Below, piece after piece: positions 39,838 through 47,341 of a stretch of 64,000 bases of DNA; the stretch's first letter is position 1; every line of letters begins with the position of its first letter. The translations under genes and the position numbers were made by a program. The notes under the pieces were generated by a model, which was given only the letters and a program-made list of their open reading frames with translations, had not been told where the DNA came from and made no database searches. This stretch comes from Planctomycetota bacterium (GTDB taxonomy: Bacteria; Planctomycetota; UBA1135; UBA2386), in the NCBI GenBank assembly GCA_016794425.1, contig JAEUHR010000042.1, positions 208,749-272,748 on the forward strand. Direction: 5' to 3'.

Positions 39838-41205
39838 TCAGTGGATCCCGTACTTGCGCAGCTTGTGGAACAGCGTGCTGCGGTTGACGCCGAGCGCGCG
39901 CGCGGCGTGTTCGCGGTTGCCGGCGCAGTGCTGCAGCGCCCGCTGGATCGCCTGCCGTTCGGCCTCGGCCAGCGCGTCGCGCAGCGGCAGCACGGGGCCT
40001 GGTGCGGCGCCACTCGGCACCGGCGCGCCGGCGGTGCGGCCGGGCAGCAGCGCCGGCAGGTCCGGCAGGTCGATCGTCGCGCCGGAGCCGAGCACGACCG
40101 CGCGTTCGATCACGTTCTCGAGCTGGCGCACGTTGCCGGGCCACGGTGCCGCGACCAGCGCCGCCATCGCCGCGTCGGTGAAGCGCAGCGGCGGCCGGCC
40201 GTGCTCGGCGGCGAACCGGCGCAGGAAGTGCTGCGCCAGCGCTGGCACGTCGCTGCTGCGGGCGCGCAGCGGCGGCATCTCGACCGTCACGACGTTGATG
40301 CGGTAGAACAGGTCCTCGCGGAACTCGCCGGCCGCGACCGCCGCCTCGAGGTCGCGGTTGGTCGCCAGCACGATGCGCACGTCGACCGGGAGCGTGCGCG
40401 TGTCACCGACGCGTTCGACCAGCCGGTCCTGCACGACGCGCAGCAGCTTGATCTGGAACGCCGGCGAACTGGTGCCGATCTCGTCGAGGAAGATCGTGCC
40501 GCCCTGCGCCGCCTCGAACTTGCCCGCCTTGTCGCGCACGGCGCCGGTGAACGCTCCCTTGACGTGGCCGAACAGTTCCGACTCGAGCAGGCTCTCCGGC
40601 AGCGCGCCGCAGTTGACCTCGACGAACGGGCCGTTGCGGCGGCCGCTCAGCGCATGCAGCGCGCGCGCCAGCACGGTCTTGCCGGTGCCGGACTCGCCGG
40701 TCACCAGCACCGTGGTGCGCGTGTCGGCGACCGCCTTGACGGTCTTGAAGATCGCCTGCATGCGCGGGTCGCTGCCGACCAGGTTGTCGAGCCGCAGCCG
40801 GTCGTCGAGCGCGTCGCGCAGCGCGTGGTTCTCGCGCTGCAGGGCCGTCTTCTCGAGCGCGCGGTCGACCGCGACCAGCACCTGGTCCGGCGCGAACGGC
40901 TTGCCGAGGAAGTCGGCGGCGCCGTGCTGCATCGCCTGCACGGCGTCCTGCACCGAACCGAACGCCGACAGCAGCACGACCGCGGTCTCGGCGCGCAGCG
41001 CGCGCACCTCCTGCAACAGGCGCAGCCCGCCGCCGCCCGGCAGCGCGAGGTCGCACAGCACCAGGTCGACGTCGCCGTCCGCCACCGGCTCGAGCGCCTG
41101 CTGCACGTCGGCGGCGGCGTCGAGCTCGAAGCCGCGGTCGGTCAGCAGCGCGCGCAGATCGGCCTGGGTGCGCGGATCGGGATCGGCGAGCAGGATCTTG
41201 GTCAT
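39838..41205 (-). CDS. Sigma-54-dependent response regulator, NtrC family
   Basis: 455 residues from ATG 41205. The receiver has ILLADPDPRTQ, phospho-Asp52 in LVLCDLALPGGGG and the Lys in FLGKPFAPD. The AAA+ domain has Walker A TGESGTGKTVLARA, GAFTGA in GHVKGAFTGAVRDK and Walker B GGTIFLDEIGTSSP. A Fis-type HTH (GNREHAARALGVNRSTLFHKL) ends it. The first acidic pair is A-D-P-D instead of D-D, a small departure. No histidine kinase is adjacent, so its partner is unknown. It lies between the exopolysaccharide locus and the divergent Bat operon. PEP-CTERM/exosortase loci often include such a regulator (PrsR), so control of polysaccharide genes is a fair guess. Confidence 0.92.
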   Translation of the reverse strand: MTKILLADPDPRTQADLRALLTDRGFELDAAADVQQALEPVADGDVDLVLCDLALPGGGGLRLLQEVRALRAETAVVLLSAFGSVQDAVQAMQHGAADFLGKPFAPDQVLVAVDRALEKTALQRENHALRDALDDRLRLDNLVGSDPRMQAIFKTVKAVADTRTTVLVTGESGTGKTVLARALHALSGRRNGPFVEVNCGALPESLLESELFGHVKGAFTGAVRDKAGKFEAAQGGTIFLDEIGTSSPAFQIKLLRVVQDRLVERVGDTRTLPVDVRIVLATNRDLEAAVAAGEFREDLFYRINVVTVEMPPLRARSSDVPALAQHFLRRFAAEHGRPPLRFTDAAMAALVAAPWPGNVRQLENVIERAVVLGSGATIDLPDLPALLPGRTAGAPVPSGAAPGPVLPLRDALAEAERQAIQRALQHCAGNREHAARALGVNRSTLFHKLRKYGIH

Positions 41206-41295
41206 CGGGCGTGGTGTCGCACCGGCGCGACACCGTCGCGGCCCGGCGACTGCGTCGTCATCGGCAGACGGTGGCGCGGTGCTGGAGGCCGCCGC

Positions 41296-41301
41296 TAACC
41301 T
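41296..41301 (+). promoter_or_regulatory. -10-like box before the DUF58-Bat operon
   Basis: TAACCT (TAnnnT) ends 7 bases before the GTG at 41309, so the six-gene operon would have a leaderless transcript. This spacing, the same as at other first genes, is the main reason for preferring GTG 41309 over the in-frame GTG at 41279. Confidence 0.35.
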
Positions 41302-41308
41302 GCCGCCG

Positions 41309-42214
41309 GTGGGCGACGCCGCGCTGTCCGAACTGCTGGCCGAGGTCCGGCGCATCGAGGTGCAGAGCCACCGGCTCGTCACCGACGTGCTGTCGGGCGG
41401 CTACCGCACGACGTTCCGCGGCCATGGCGTCGAGTTCGCCGAGGTGCGCGAGTTCGTCGAAGGTGACGACCTGCGCACCGTCGACTGGAACGTCACCGCG
41501 CGGATCGGCCGGCCGTTCGTGAAACGCTTCGTCGAGGAGCGCGAGCACACGCTGGTGTTCGTGCTCGACGCCTCGCCGGCGCTCGACGCCGGGCTCGGCG
41601 TGTGGTCGCTGCGCCAGCTGGCGGCGCGGTTCTGCGCCTGCCTCGGCCTCGCCGCGATCGCCAACGAGGACCGCCTCGGCCTCGTCGCCGGCAGCGACAC
41701 CGTCGAGCGCTTCGTGCCGCCGCGCAAGGGCGCGCAGCACGTGCTGCGCATCGTCCGCGACTGCCTCGTGCTGCGCGGCCGCACCGCCGCGGTGGACCTC
41801 GGCGCGCTGGTCGCGCACGCGGGCCGCATGCTGCGCCGCCGCAGCGTGCTGTTCGTGCTGTCCGACTTCGCGCGGCCCGGCGGCGAACGCGAACTCGCGC
41901 TCGGCAACCGGCGCCACGACCTGGTCGCGGTGCGGCTGGTGCCGCTCGAACACACGGCGCCGCCGCGGGCGCTGCTGCGCGTGCGCGATCCGCTGGCCGG
42001 CGGTGCCGCCGTCGTCGACTTCGCCAGCGACCGGGTCCGCAGCGCGTGGCTCGGCCGCGTCGCCGCGTGGCGCGCGGCGTGGGAGGACCGCTTCGCGCGC
42101 GCCGGCATCGACTGCATCGACCTCGCGGTGCCGCCGGTGCCGGACCTCGCCGCGATCGCGCGGCCGCTGCAGGCGTTCTTCCACCGGCGCGAACAGCGCG
42201 AGGCGAAGCGGTGA
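41309..42214 (+). CDS. DUF58 protein (MoxR/Bat-associated, vWA-like)
   Basis: 301 residues from GTG 41309. The DUF58 signature is clear: SHRLVTDVLSGGYRTTFRGHG, EFAEVREFVEGDDLRTVDWN and the Arg-rich VTARIGRPFVKRFVEERE. The domain continues as a von Willebrand A-like fold (TLVFVLDASPALDAG with a partial metal site, and SVLFVLSDFARPGG). DUF58 proteins are cytosolic and normally work with a MoxR AAA+ ATPase and the Bat membrane proteins. This is the first gene of a six-gene operon and overlaps the next by four bases. moxR, normally directly upstream, is absent; a sigma-54 regulator faces away instead. Confidence 0.88.
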   Translation: MGDAALSELLAEVRRIEVQSHRLVTDVLSGGYRTTFRGHGVEFAEVREFVEGDDLRTVDWNVTARIGRPFVKRFVEEREHTLVFVLDASPALDAGLGVWSLRQLAARFCACLGLAAIANEDRLGLVAGSDTVERFVPPRKGAQHVLRIVRDCLVLRGRTAAVDLGALVAHAGRMLRRRSVLFVLSDFARPGGERELALGNRRHDLVAVRLVPLEHTAPPRALLRVRDPLAGGAAVVDFASDRVRSAWLGRVAAWRAAWEDRFARAGIDCIDLAVPPVPDLAAIARPLQAFFHRREQREAKR

Positions 42215-43050
42215 TCGCCGCCGCCTTCGGCGCCGCGGCGCTGGCCGTCTGCGCCACCGCGCTGTCGGCGCAGGCGCAGCTGCTCTGGGTGCTGCCGGAC
42301 CGCGGCGTCGCGGTCGGCGAGCCGTTCGCGGCCGAGTTCGAGTGCGTGTGGCCTGCCGGCGCGCTGCCGGCGCCGCTCGACGGCGCGGCACTGGCGCCGC
42401 TCGAGGTCCGGTTCGAGCCGGCACCGGCCGGTGGTCGACAACGCCTGCGGGCGGTGGCGTGGGCCAGCGGTGACATCGTGCTGCCGCCGATGGTCTGTCG
42501 CGCCACGGCCGCGGACGGCGGTCCGCTGCAGCAGTCGGTCGCGGTGCCGCCGCTGCGCGTGCGGTCCGTGCTGCCGACGCCGGACCCCGGGGTCGAGTGG
42601 CCGGAGCTGTTCGCCGCCAGCTCGCGGCGCCGGCCGTCGTGGCCGTGGTGGGGGCTCGCGCTGCTGCTCTTGCTGGGTGGGTTCGTCGCGCTGCGGCGGC
42701 GCCGCGTCGCGCCGGTTGCCGCGGCCGCGCCGTCGGCGGCGGCGCGCGCGCTCGCCGAGCTGGCGGCGCTGGTGCCGCCGGCGGCCGGCGCCGACGGTGC
42801 CGCGGTGCTGGCGTTCTACACGGCGCTCGCGGCGACCGTGCGCAGCCATGCGGGGCGGCACGGGCGCGCACCCGCCGCGACGCGCACGACGACGGAGCTG
42901 ATGGCTTGCGTGGGCACGGGCAGGGCCGAGCTGCGCCGGTGCCTCGAGTGCTGCGACGCGGTGAAGTTCGCCGCTGCCGCCCCGGGAGCCGATGCGCACG
43001 CGGCGGCGCTGGCCGCTGCGAGGGCCTACGTGCAGGAGGACAGCGCGTGA
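42211..43050 (+). CDS. Membrane protein of the Bat operon (BatD-like N-part, DUF4381-like C-part)
   Basis: 279 residues from GTG 42211 (GTGA overlap). A signal peptide (AFGAAALAVCATALSAQ) precedes a ~110-residue periplasmic beta domain (LLWVLPDRGVAVGEPFAAEF). It then has one membrane helix (WWGLALLLLLGGFVAL), Arg-rich just after it, and a cytosolic helical tail with AVLAFYTALAATVRSHAG and ELMACVG. The arrangement resembles the DUF4381/BatD-type proteins between DUF58 and BatA in other bacteria. I do not assign a gene symbol. Its position within a tightly overlapping operon indicates that it acts with the vWA proteins. Confidence 0.62.
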   Translation: MIAAAFGAAALAVCATALSAQAQLLWVLPDRGVAVGEPFAAEFECVWPAGALPAPLDGAALAPLEVRFEPAPAGGRQRLRAVAWASGDIVLPPMVCRATAADGGPLQQSVAVPPLRVRSVLPTPDPGVEWPELFAASSRRRPSWPWWGLALLLLLGGFVALRRRRVAPVAAAAPSAAARALAELAALVPPAAGADGAAVLAFYTALAATVRSHAGRHGRAPAATRTTTELMACVGTGRAELRRCLECCDAVKFAAAAPGADAHAAALAAARAYVQEDSA

Positions 43051-43997
43051 CCGACACGCACTGGCTCGCGCCGGCCTGGTTCGCGGCGCTCGTCGTGCCG
43101 GCGCTGGTCGCGCTGTGGCGCCGGCGCGGCCGCACGGCGCTGGCCTGGTGCCTGCCCGGCGATGGCGCGCCGCTCGCGCGCGGCTGGCGCAGCCGTTGCG
43201 CCTGGCTGCCATCGGCGCTGGCCCTGCTCGGTGCCGCCTGTGCGATCGCGGCGCTGGCGCGGCCGGTGCGGTTCGTGCCGGCGCCGCCCGAACGGCTGGC
43301 GCACAGCGTCGTCGTGTGCCTCGATCGCAGTTCGTCGATGGCGGTCAGCGACCTGGCGCCGGGACAGACTCGGCTCGCGGTCGCGCGCGACCTGGCGCGG
43401 CAGTTCGCCGCGGCGCGGGCCGAGGATCGCCTCGGCTGCGTTGCGTTCGCGCGCTACCCGGACCTGGTCTGTCCACCGACGCTCGACCACGCGGCGTTCG
43501 GCGACCTGCTGGCCGGCGTCGACCTGGTCGCCGCCGAGGGGCCGGAGGACGCGACCGGCATCGGCACCGCGGTGGCGATGGCGGCCGAAGTGCTGGCGCG
43601 GACGCCGCCGACCGGGCGCGTCGTCGTGCTGCTGACCGACGGCGAGGAGAACGTCGCCACGCGCGCGCAGCCGGACGAGATCGCGCCGCAGCACGCGGCG
43701 CAGTGGTGCGCCCAGCTCGGCGTGCGCGTCTATGCGGTCGCCGTCGGCGCCGATCCGGACCGCGACACGAGCCCGGTCGCGGCGCTGGCGCAGACGACCG
43801 GCGGCCGCTTCTTCGTCGCGGCGACCGCAGCCGCCCTGCGCGAGGTCGGCGACGCGATCGCTTCGCTGGAGCCGGCCCGGTTCGCGCCGCCGCAGCGGCT
43901 CGTGCAGGAACGGTTCGCGCCGTGGCTCGTGGTGGCGCTGCTGGCGTTGTTCGCGGCGCACGTGCTGCAGCGCACGGTCTGGCGGGTGGTGCCGTGA
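43047..43997 (+). CDS. batA: BatA-like membrane vWA protein
   Basis: 316 residues from GTG 43047. Two N-terminal hydrophobic helices (WFAALVVPALVALW; LALLGAACAIAALARP) precede a von Willebrand A domain with the MIDAS motif VVCLDRSSSMAVSD (D-x-S-x-S), the Thr of the second loop region and VVVLLTDGEENV (Asp of loop 3). A last helix near the C-terminus (FAPWLVVALLALFAAHVL) makes the usual BatA topology. These proteins bind metal and act together with BatB in the inner membrane; in Bacteroides and others they support stress tolerance. Both ends overlap neighbours by four bases. Confidence 0.86.
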   Translation: MTDTHWLAPAWFAALVVPALVALWRRRGRTALAWCLPGDGAPLARGWRSRCAWLPSALALLGAACAIAALARPVRFVPAPPERLAHSVVVCLDRSSSMAVSDLAPGQTRLAVARDLARQFAAARAEDRLGCVAFARYPDLVCPPTLDHAAFGDLLAGVDLVAAEGPEDATGIGTAVAMAAEVLARTPPTGRVVVLLTDGEENVATRAQPDEIAPQHAAQWCAQLGVRVYAVAVGADPDRDTSPVAALAQTTGGRFFVAATAAALREVGDAIASLEPARFAPPQRLVQERFAPWLVVALLALFAAHVLQRTVWRVVP

Positions 43998-44980
43998 CGG
44001 CGTTCACGCTGCTCGCCGCCGGCGCGTGGCCGGGGCTCGTGCTGCTGGCCCTGGCCATCGGCTTGGGCGCCTGGTGTTCGCGCCGCGCGGCGCAGCGCAC
44101 GGCAGCAGCCCTCGGCCCGCGTGCCACCGCGCTGGTCGGCCGGCCGGCGTGGCCGCGGCTGCGCGCCGCGTGTGCGCTGCTGGCAGCCGCGGCCGCCGGC
44201 ATCGCGGGCCTGCAGCCGGCTTGGGGTGTCGCCGCCGGCGGGGCACCGGTCGCCGACGTCGTACTGTGCCTCGATCTGTCGCGGTCGATGGCCGCGCGCG
44301 ACGTCGCGCCGACGCGGCTCGGTGCCGCGCAGCAGGCGATCGAACGGCTCGCCGCGGCGGCGCCGGCGCTGCGGCTCGGGCTCGTCGTGTTCGCCGGCAG
44401 CGCGCGCCTCGCGGTGCCGCTGACCGGCGACACGGCCGCGGTCGCGACGCTGGTCGCCACGCTGGCGCCCGGCGATGCCGGCGGCGGCGGCTCCGCCGGC
44501 GGCGCCGCGATCGAGGTCGCCGCGGCGGCGCTCGCGCGCGCCGGCGCGGCCGGCGGCTGCATCGTCGTGCTCGGCGACGGCGAGGACTTCGGCGCCGGGG
44601 CCGCCGCGGCCGCGGCGCGGGCCCGTGCGCAGGGCGCGGTGGTGTTCGGACTCGGCTTCGGCAGCGAGGCCGGCAGCAAGATCGTCGTGCCGCTGGCCAG
44701 CGGCGAGGTGTTCCTGCGCGACGCGGCGGGCCGCGACGTCGTGACGCGGCTCGACCTCGCCGGCCTCGCGGCCGTTGCGCGCGCCGGCGGCGGCCACGCC
44801 GAACGTGCCACCGGCGCCGACGCGCTGCTGGCACTGCACGACGCGGCGCTGGCAGAGCGGGCGACCGCGCAGGCGCTGGCCGCCGGCCGCGCCGCACCGG
44901 CGCCGCGCTTCGGCTGGTTCTTGTGCGCCGCCTGCCTGTTCTGGATGCTGCGGATGTGCCTGCCGGAGCGACGTCGATGA
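43994..44980 (+). CDS. batB: BatB-like membrane vWA protein
   Basis: 328 residues from GTG 43994 (GTGA). Same plan as its neighbour: two N-terminal helices (WPGLVLLALAIGLGAW; LRAACALLAAAAAGIAGL), a vWA domain with MIDAS VVLCLDLSRSMAARD and CIVVLGDGEDFGAG, and a C-terminal helix (WFLCAACLFWMLRMCL). The segment KIVVPLASGEVFLRDAAGRDV is the BatB-typical beta insertion before the last helix. BatA and BatB probably form a heteromeric vWA unit. The gene overlaps BatC by ATGA. Confidence 0.85.
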   Translation: MTAFTLLAAGAWPGLVLLALAIGLGAWCSRRAAQRTAAALGPRATALVGRPAWPRLRAACALLAAAAAGIAGLQPAWGVAAGGAPVADVVLCLDLSRSMAARDVAPTRLGAAQQAIERLAAAAPALRLGLVVFAGSARLAVPLTGDTAAVATLVATLAPGDAGGGGSAGGAAIEVAAAALARAGAAGGCIVVLGDGEDFGAGAAAAAARARAQGAVVFGLGFGSEAGSKIVVPLASGEVFLRDAAGRDVVTRLDLAGLAAVARAGGGHAERATGADALLALHDAALAERATAQALAAGRAAPAPRFGWFLCAACLFWMLRMCLPERRR

Positions 44981-45684
44981 AGCGGTGGCCAGTCTGCGTG
45001 CTGGGCCTGGTCGCCTCGCTGGCGGCCCAGGACGGGGCGCTGGCCGACTACCGCGCCGGTCGCTTCGCGGCCGCGCACGCGGCGTTGGCGGCAGCGCTCG
45101 CCGAGCGCGGCGCCGCGGCGCCACCGGAGCTGCGCGCGAACACCGCGCTGGCGGCGCTGCGGCTGCTGCGCGAGGGGGATGCCGAAGCGGCGGCGCGACC
45201 GCTGCTCGCCGCCGCCGAGCCCGAGTGGCGCGCGCGCGGCGAACAGCTGCTCGGCTTCGCGGCCTGGCTGCGCACCGACCGCGCGGTCGCCGCGGCGCGG
45301 CTGCCGGACGCCGAACCGATGGCGTGGGAGCTGGCGGTGCGCAGCGCCGAGGCCGCATGGCAGCACTGGCGCCGGGCGGCCGCGGCGCTGCCCGCCGAGG
45401 TGGCGATGGTGCGCAACGTCGAACGCGCCTGGCAGCGGCTCACCGAGGTGCGCGCCGCGCGCGACGCGGCCACGGCGCGCACGCAGCAGGAACCGGCGCC
45501 ACCGCCGCCCGAGCCCGCCGCGGCCGAACCTCCGGCGCCGGCGCCGGCCGAGGTCGCGACCGCGCCGCTGTCCGCCGCCGAACTGCAGCGGCTGCGCGAA
45601 CGGTTGCTGCAGAAGCAGCGCGAGAAGCAGCGGCTGCGCCTCGTGCCGCCGACCGACGCCGTGGTCGGGGAGCGCACGTGGTGA
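44977..45684 (+). CDS. batC: BatC-like periplasmic TPR protein
   Basis: 235 residues. A signal peptide (VCVLGLVASLAAQDG) precedes TPR-like helices (YRAGRFAAAHAALAAALAE, ANTALAALRLLREGDAEAAA). A Pro/Glu/Ala linker and a basic C-terminal helix (ELQRLRERLLQKQREKQRLR) complete it. Position between BatB and BatD, size and signal fit BatC, a periplasmic TPR partner of BatA/B. The basic tail may touch another Bat protein or the membrane. ATG 44977 overlaps the BatB stop; its own stop overlaps the GTG of BatD. Confidence 0.75.
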   Translation: MKRWPVCVLGLVASLAAQDGALADYRAGRFAAAHAALAAALAERGAAAPPELRANTALAALRLLREGDAEAAARPLLAAAEPEWRARGEQLLGFAAWLRTDRAVAAARLPDAEPMAWELAVRSAEAAWQHWRRAAAALPAEVAMVRNVERAWQRLTEVRAARDAATARTQQEPAPPPPEPAAAEPPAPAPAEVATAPLSAAELQRLRERLLQKQREKQRLRLVPPTDAVVGERTW

Positions 45685-47042
45685 GGTTGCTGCTGTGCTC
45701 CGCGCTGGTCCTGGCCGCCGCACTGCGGGCGCAGGAACCGCCGCCGGCGCCGGTGCCGGAGCCGGAGCGCGCGTTCGTCGAGGTCGAGATCGCGCCGCGC
45801 GAGCCGTGGCTGCAGCAGCCGTGCGAGCTGACGATCCGCATCGGCGTCGACGCGGCCTGGTTCGCGGCCCACGCGGTGCCGCTGTTCCGCCAGCAGCTCG
45901 ACCGGCCGTTCGTGCTCGACGTGCCGTGGCTGCTCGGCGCCGCCGACCGCGCGGTCACGCTGCTGCCGCCGGCCGCCGATGCCGCGACCGAACGCATCGC
46001 GCTCGGCGACCGCGTGGTGCCCGCGAGCCGCGCCGGCACGCGCACCACGGACGGCCGCGCCTTCGATCTGCTCGAAGTGCGCTGCCGCTGGGTGCCGCTC
46101 GCCGACGGGACGTCGCCGATCGCGCCGGTCGAACTGCGTTACGCCCACGCGTCGCGGTTCGAGGACGACTTCCTGCGCGGCCGCCAGCCGATCGACCGGC
46201 GCGAGCACAGCGTGCGGTCGGCGCCCGACCAGCTGCGCGTGCGGCCGCTGCCGATCGACGGCCGGCCGGCCGGGTTCGCCGGCGCGGTCGGCGAGTTCAC
46301 GCTGCAGGCGCGCACCGCCGCGACCGCGGTCGCGGTCGGCGACTCGTTCGAGGTCGAACTCGAACTCGGCGGCCGCGGCAACTTCGAACGGCTGGCGCCG
46401 CCGCCACCGCCGCCGTTGTCCGGCTTCCACGTGCAGGGCGTGCGCGACCGGCGCGGCGCCAGCGGGCGCACGTTCGTGCTCGACGTGCTGGCGCTGCGTG
46501 AGGGCGCCACCGCGGTGCCGCCGATCGAGGTGGCGACGTTCTCACCGGCGGCCGGCCGCTACGTCGTGCTGGCCAGCGTCGCGCTGCCGCTGCGCGTCGG
46601 GCCGCCGGCGCCGGGCACCGTGCTGCCGCCGGCGGTGCAGGCGCTGGTCGACGCCGACGCGGCCGCGACGGCGTCGAACCCGTGGGGGCGGCGCGGCGTG
46701 CTCGTGGTGGCGATCGTGGCCGCGCTGCTGCTGCGCCGCAACCGGCAGCGCCGGTGGCGCGCGCGCGCGCAGTGGACGGCCGCCGTGCGCGATCTCGAAC
46801 AGGCCGGTGGCGCGGTAGCGCGGCTGGCTGCATTCGAACGGCTGCTGGCGTTGCGCGCCGGCGCCGCCGCGTGGGGCGACGCGGCGGCGGGCTGGTCGGC
46901 GCTGGCTGCAGCAGGGGTGCCGGAGCCGGTGCTGGCGCGGGTCCGGCAGCTGCACGCGGCGCTCGACGCCGCGCGCTTTGGCGGCGTGGCACCGGCCGCA
47001 GCCGAGGTCGCCGAGGTCGCGCGCGCTCTGACCGTAGCCTGA
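45681..47042 (+). CDS. batD: BatD-like membrane protein (oxygen-tolerance family)
   Basis: 453 residues from GTG 45681 (GTGA; GTG 45678 also possible). A signal peptide (LLLCSALVLAAALRAQ) precedes two immunoglobulin-like beta domains (VEVEIAPREPWLQQPCELTI; GEFTLQARTAATAVAVGDSF with FERLAPPPPPPLSGFHVQ). One membrane helix (VLVVAIVAALLLR) and a cytosolic helical tail follow. The second domain's VGDSFEVELELGGRGN phrase is the BatD hallmark. It closes the DUF58-BatABCD operon. The tRNA-Leu gene follows 24 bases later on the other strand. Confidence 0.82.
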   Translation: MRLLLCSALVLAAALRAQEPPPAPVPEPERAFVEVEIAPREPWLQQPCELTIRIGVDAAWFAAHAVPLFRQQLDRPFVLDVPWLLGAADRAVTLLPPAADAATERIALGDRVVPASRAGTRTTDGRAFDLLEVRCRWVPLADGTSPIAPVELRYAHASRFEDDFLRGRQPIDRREHSVRSAPDQLRVRPLPIDGRPAGFAGAVGEFTLQARTAATAVAVGDSFEVELELGGRGNFERLAPPPPPPLSGFHVQGVRDRRGASGRTFVLDVLALREGATAVPPIEVATFSPAAGRYVVLASVALPLRVGPPAPGTVLPPAVQALVDADAAATASNPWGRRGVLVVAIVAALLLRRNRQRRWRARAQWTAAVRDLEQAGGAVARLAAFERLLALRAGAAAWGDAAAGWSALAAAGVPEPVLARVRQLHAALDAARFGGVAPAAAEVAEVARALTVA

Positions 47043-47066
47043 CGGCGACGGCGACGGCGGGCGAGG

Positions 47067-47154
47067 TGGTGCGGGGAGAGGGACTCGAACCCTCACGGCC
47101 GTTGCCGGCCTGCGGCTTTTAAGGCCGCTGCGTCTGCCGTTCCGCCATCCCCGC
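47067..47154 (-). tRNA. tRNA-Leu(UAA)
   Basis: 88 bases including an encoded 3' CCA. The acceptor stem GCGGGGA pairs with TCCCCGC and A73 is the discriminator. The anticodon stem GCGGC/GCCGC encloses loop CTTAAAA, giving anticodon UAA (47119-47121). A long variable arm (GGCCG GCAA CGGCC) and T-arm GAGGG TTCGAGT CCCTC confirm a class II leucine tRNA. It lies opposite to and just after the Bat operon. Confidence 0.96.
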
Positions 47155-47183
47155 CGGCGCGGCCCGGTTGCGCGCGGGCCGGC

Positions 47184-47212
47184 AGTGTGGCCGGCAGCGC
47201 GGTGGGGCGCAA
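47184..47212 (-). promoter_or_regulatory. Weak candidate promoter of tRNA-Leu
   Basis: On the minus strand TTGCGC (47207-47212), a 17-base spacer and CACACT (47184-47189); each box matches only 3 of 6 consensus positions. The start would fall about 23 bases before the tRNA. Confidence 0.25.
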
Positions 47213-47341
47213 GCAGCCGGGAATCGTGACCACGCGGGCGGTGGCAAGGGCGCAAAGGCGCAGAATGGCTGGCCGTTCGGCGCCCGACGTACGTAGGGGG
47301 CCGCAAGCCCCGCACCTCGTCCTGCACCCGCGCCTCCCGTC

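Noticed and set aside
35121-39887. A ~1590-codon open frame on the plus strand antisense to the TPR protein
   Set aside because: Low-complexity Arg/Gln/Gly composition with no motif. The minus strand has a membrane anchor and regular TPR helices.
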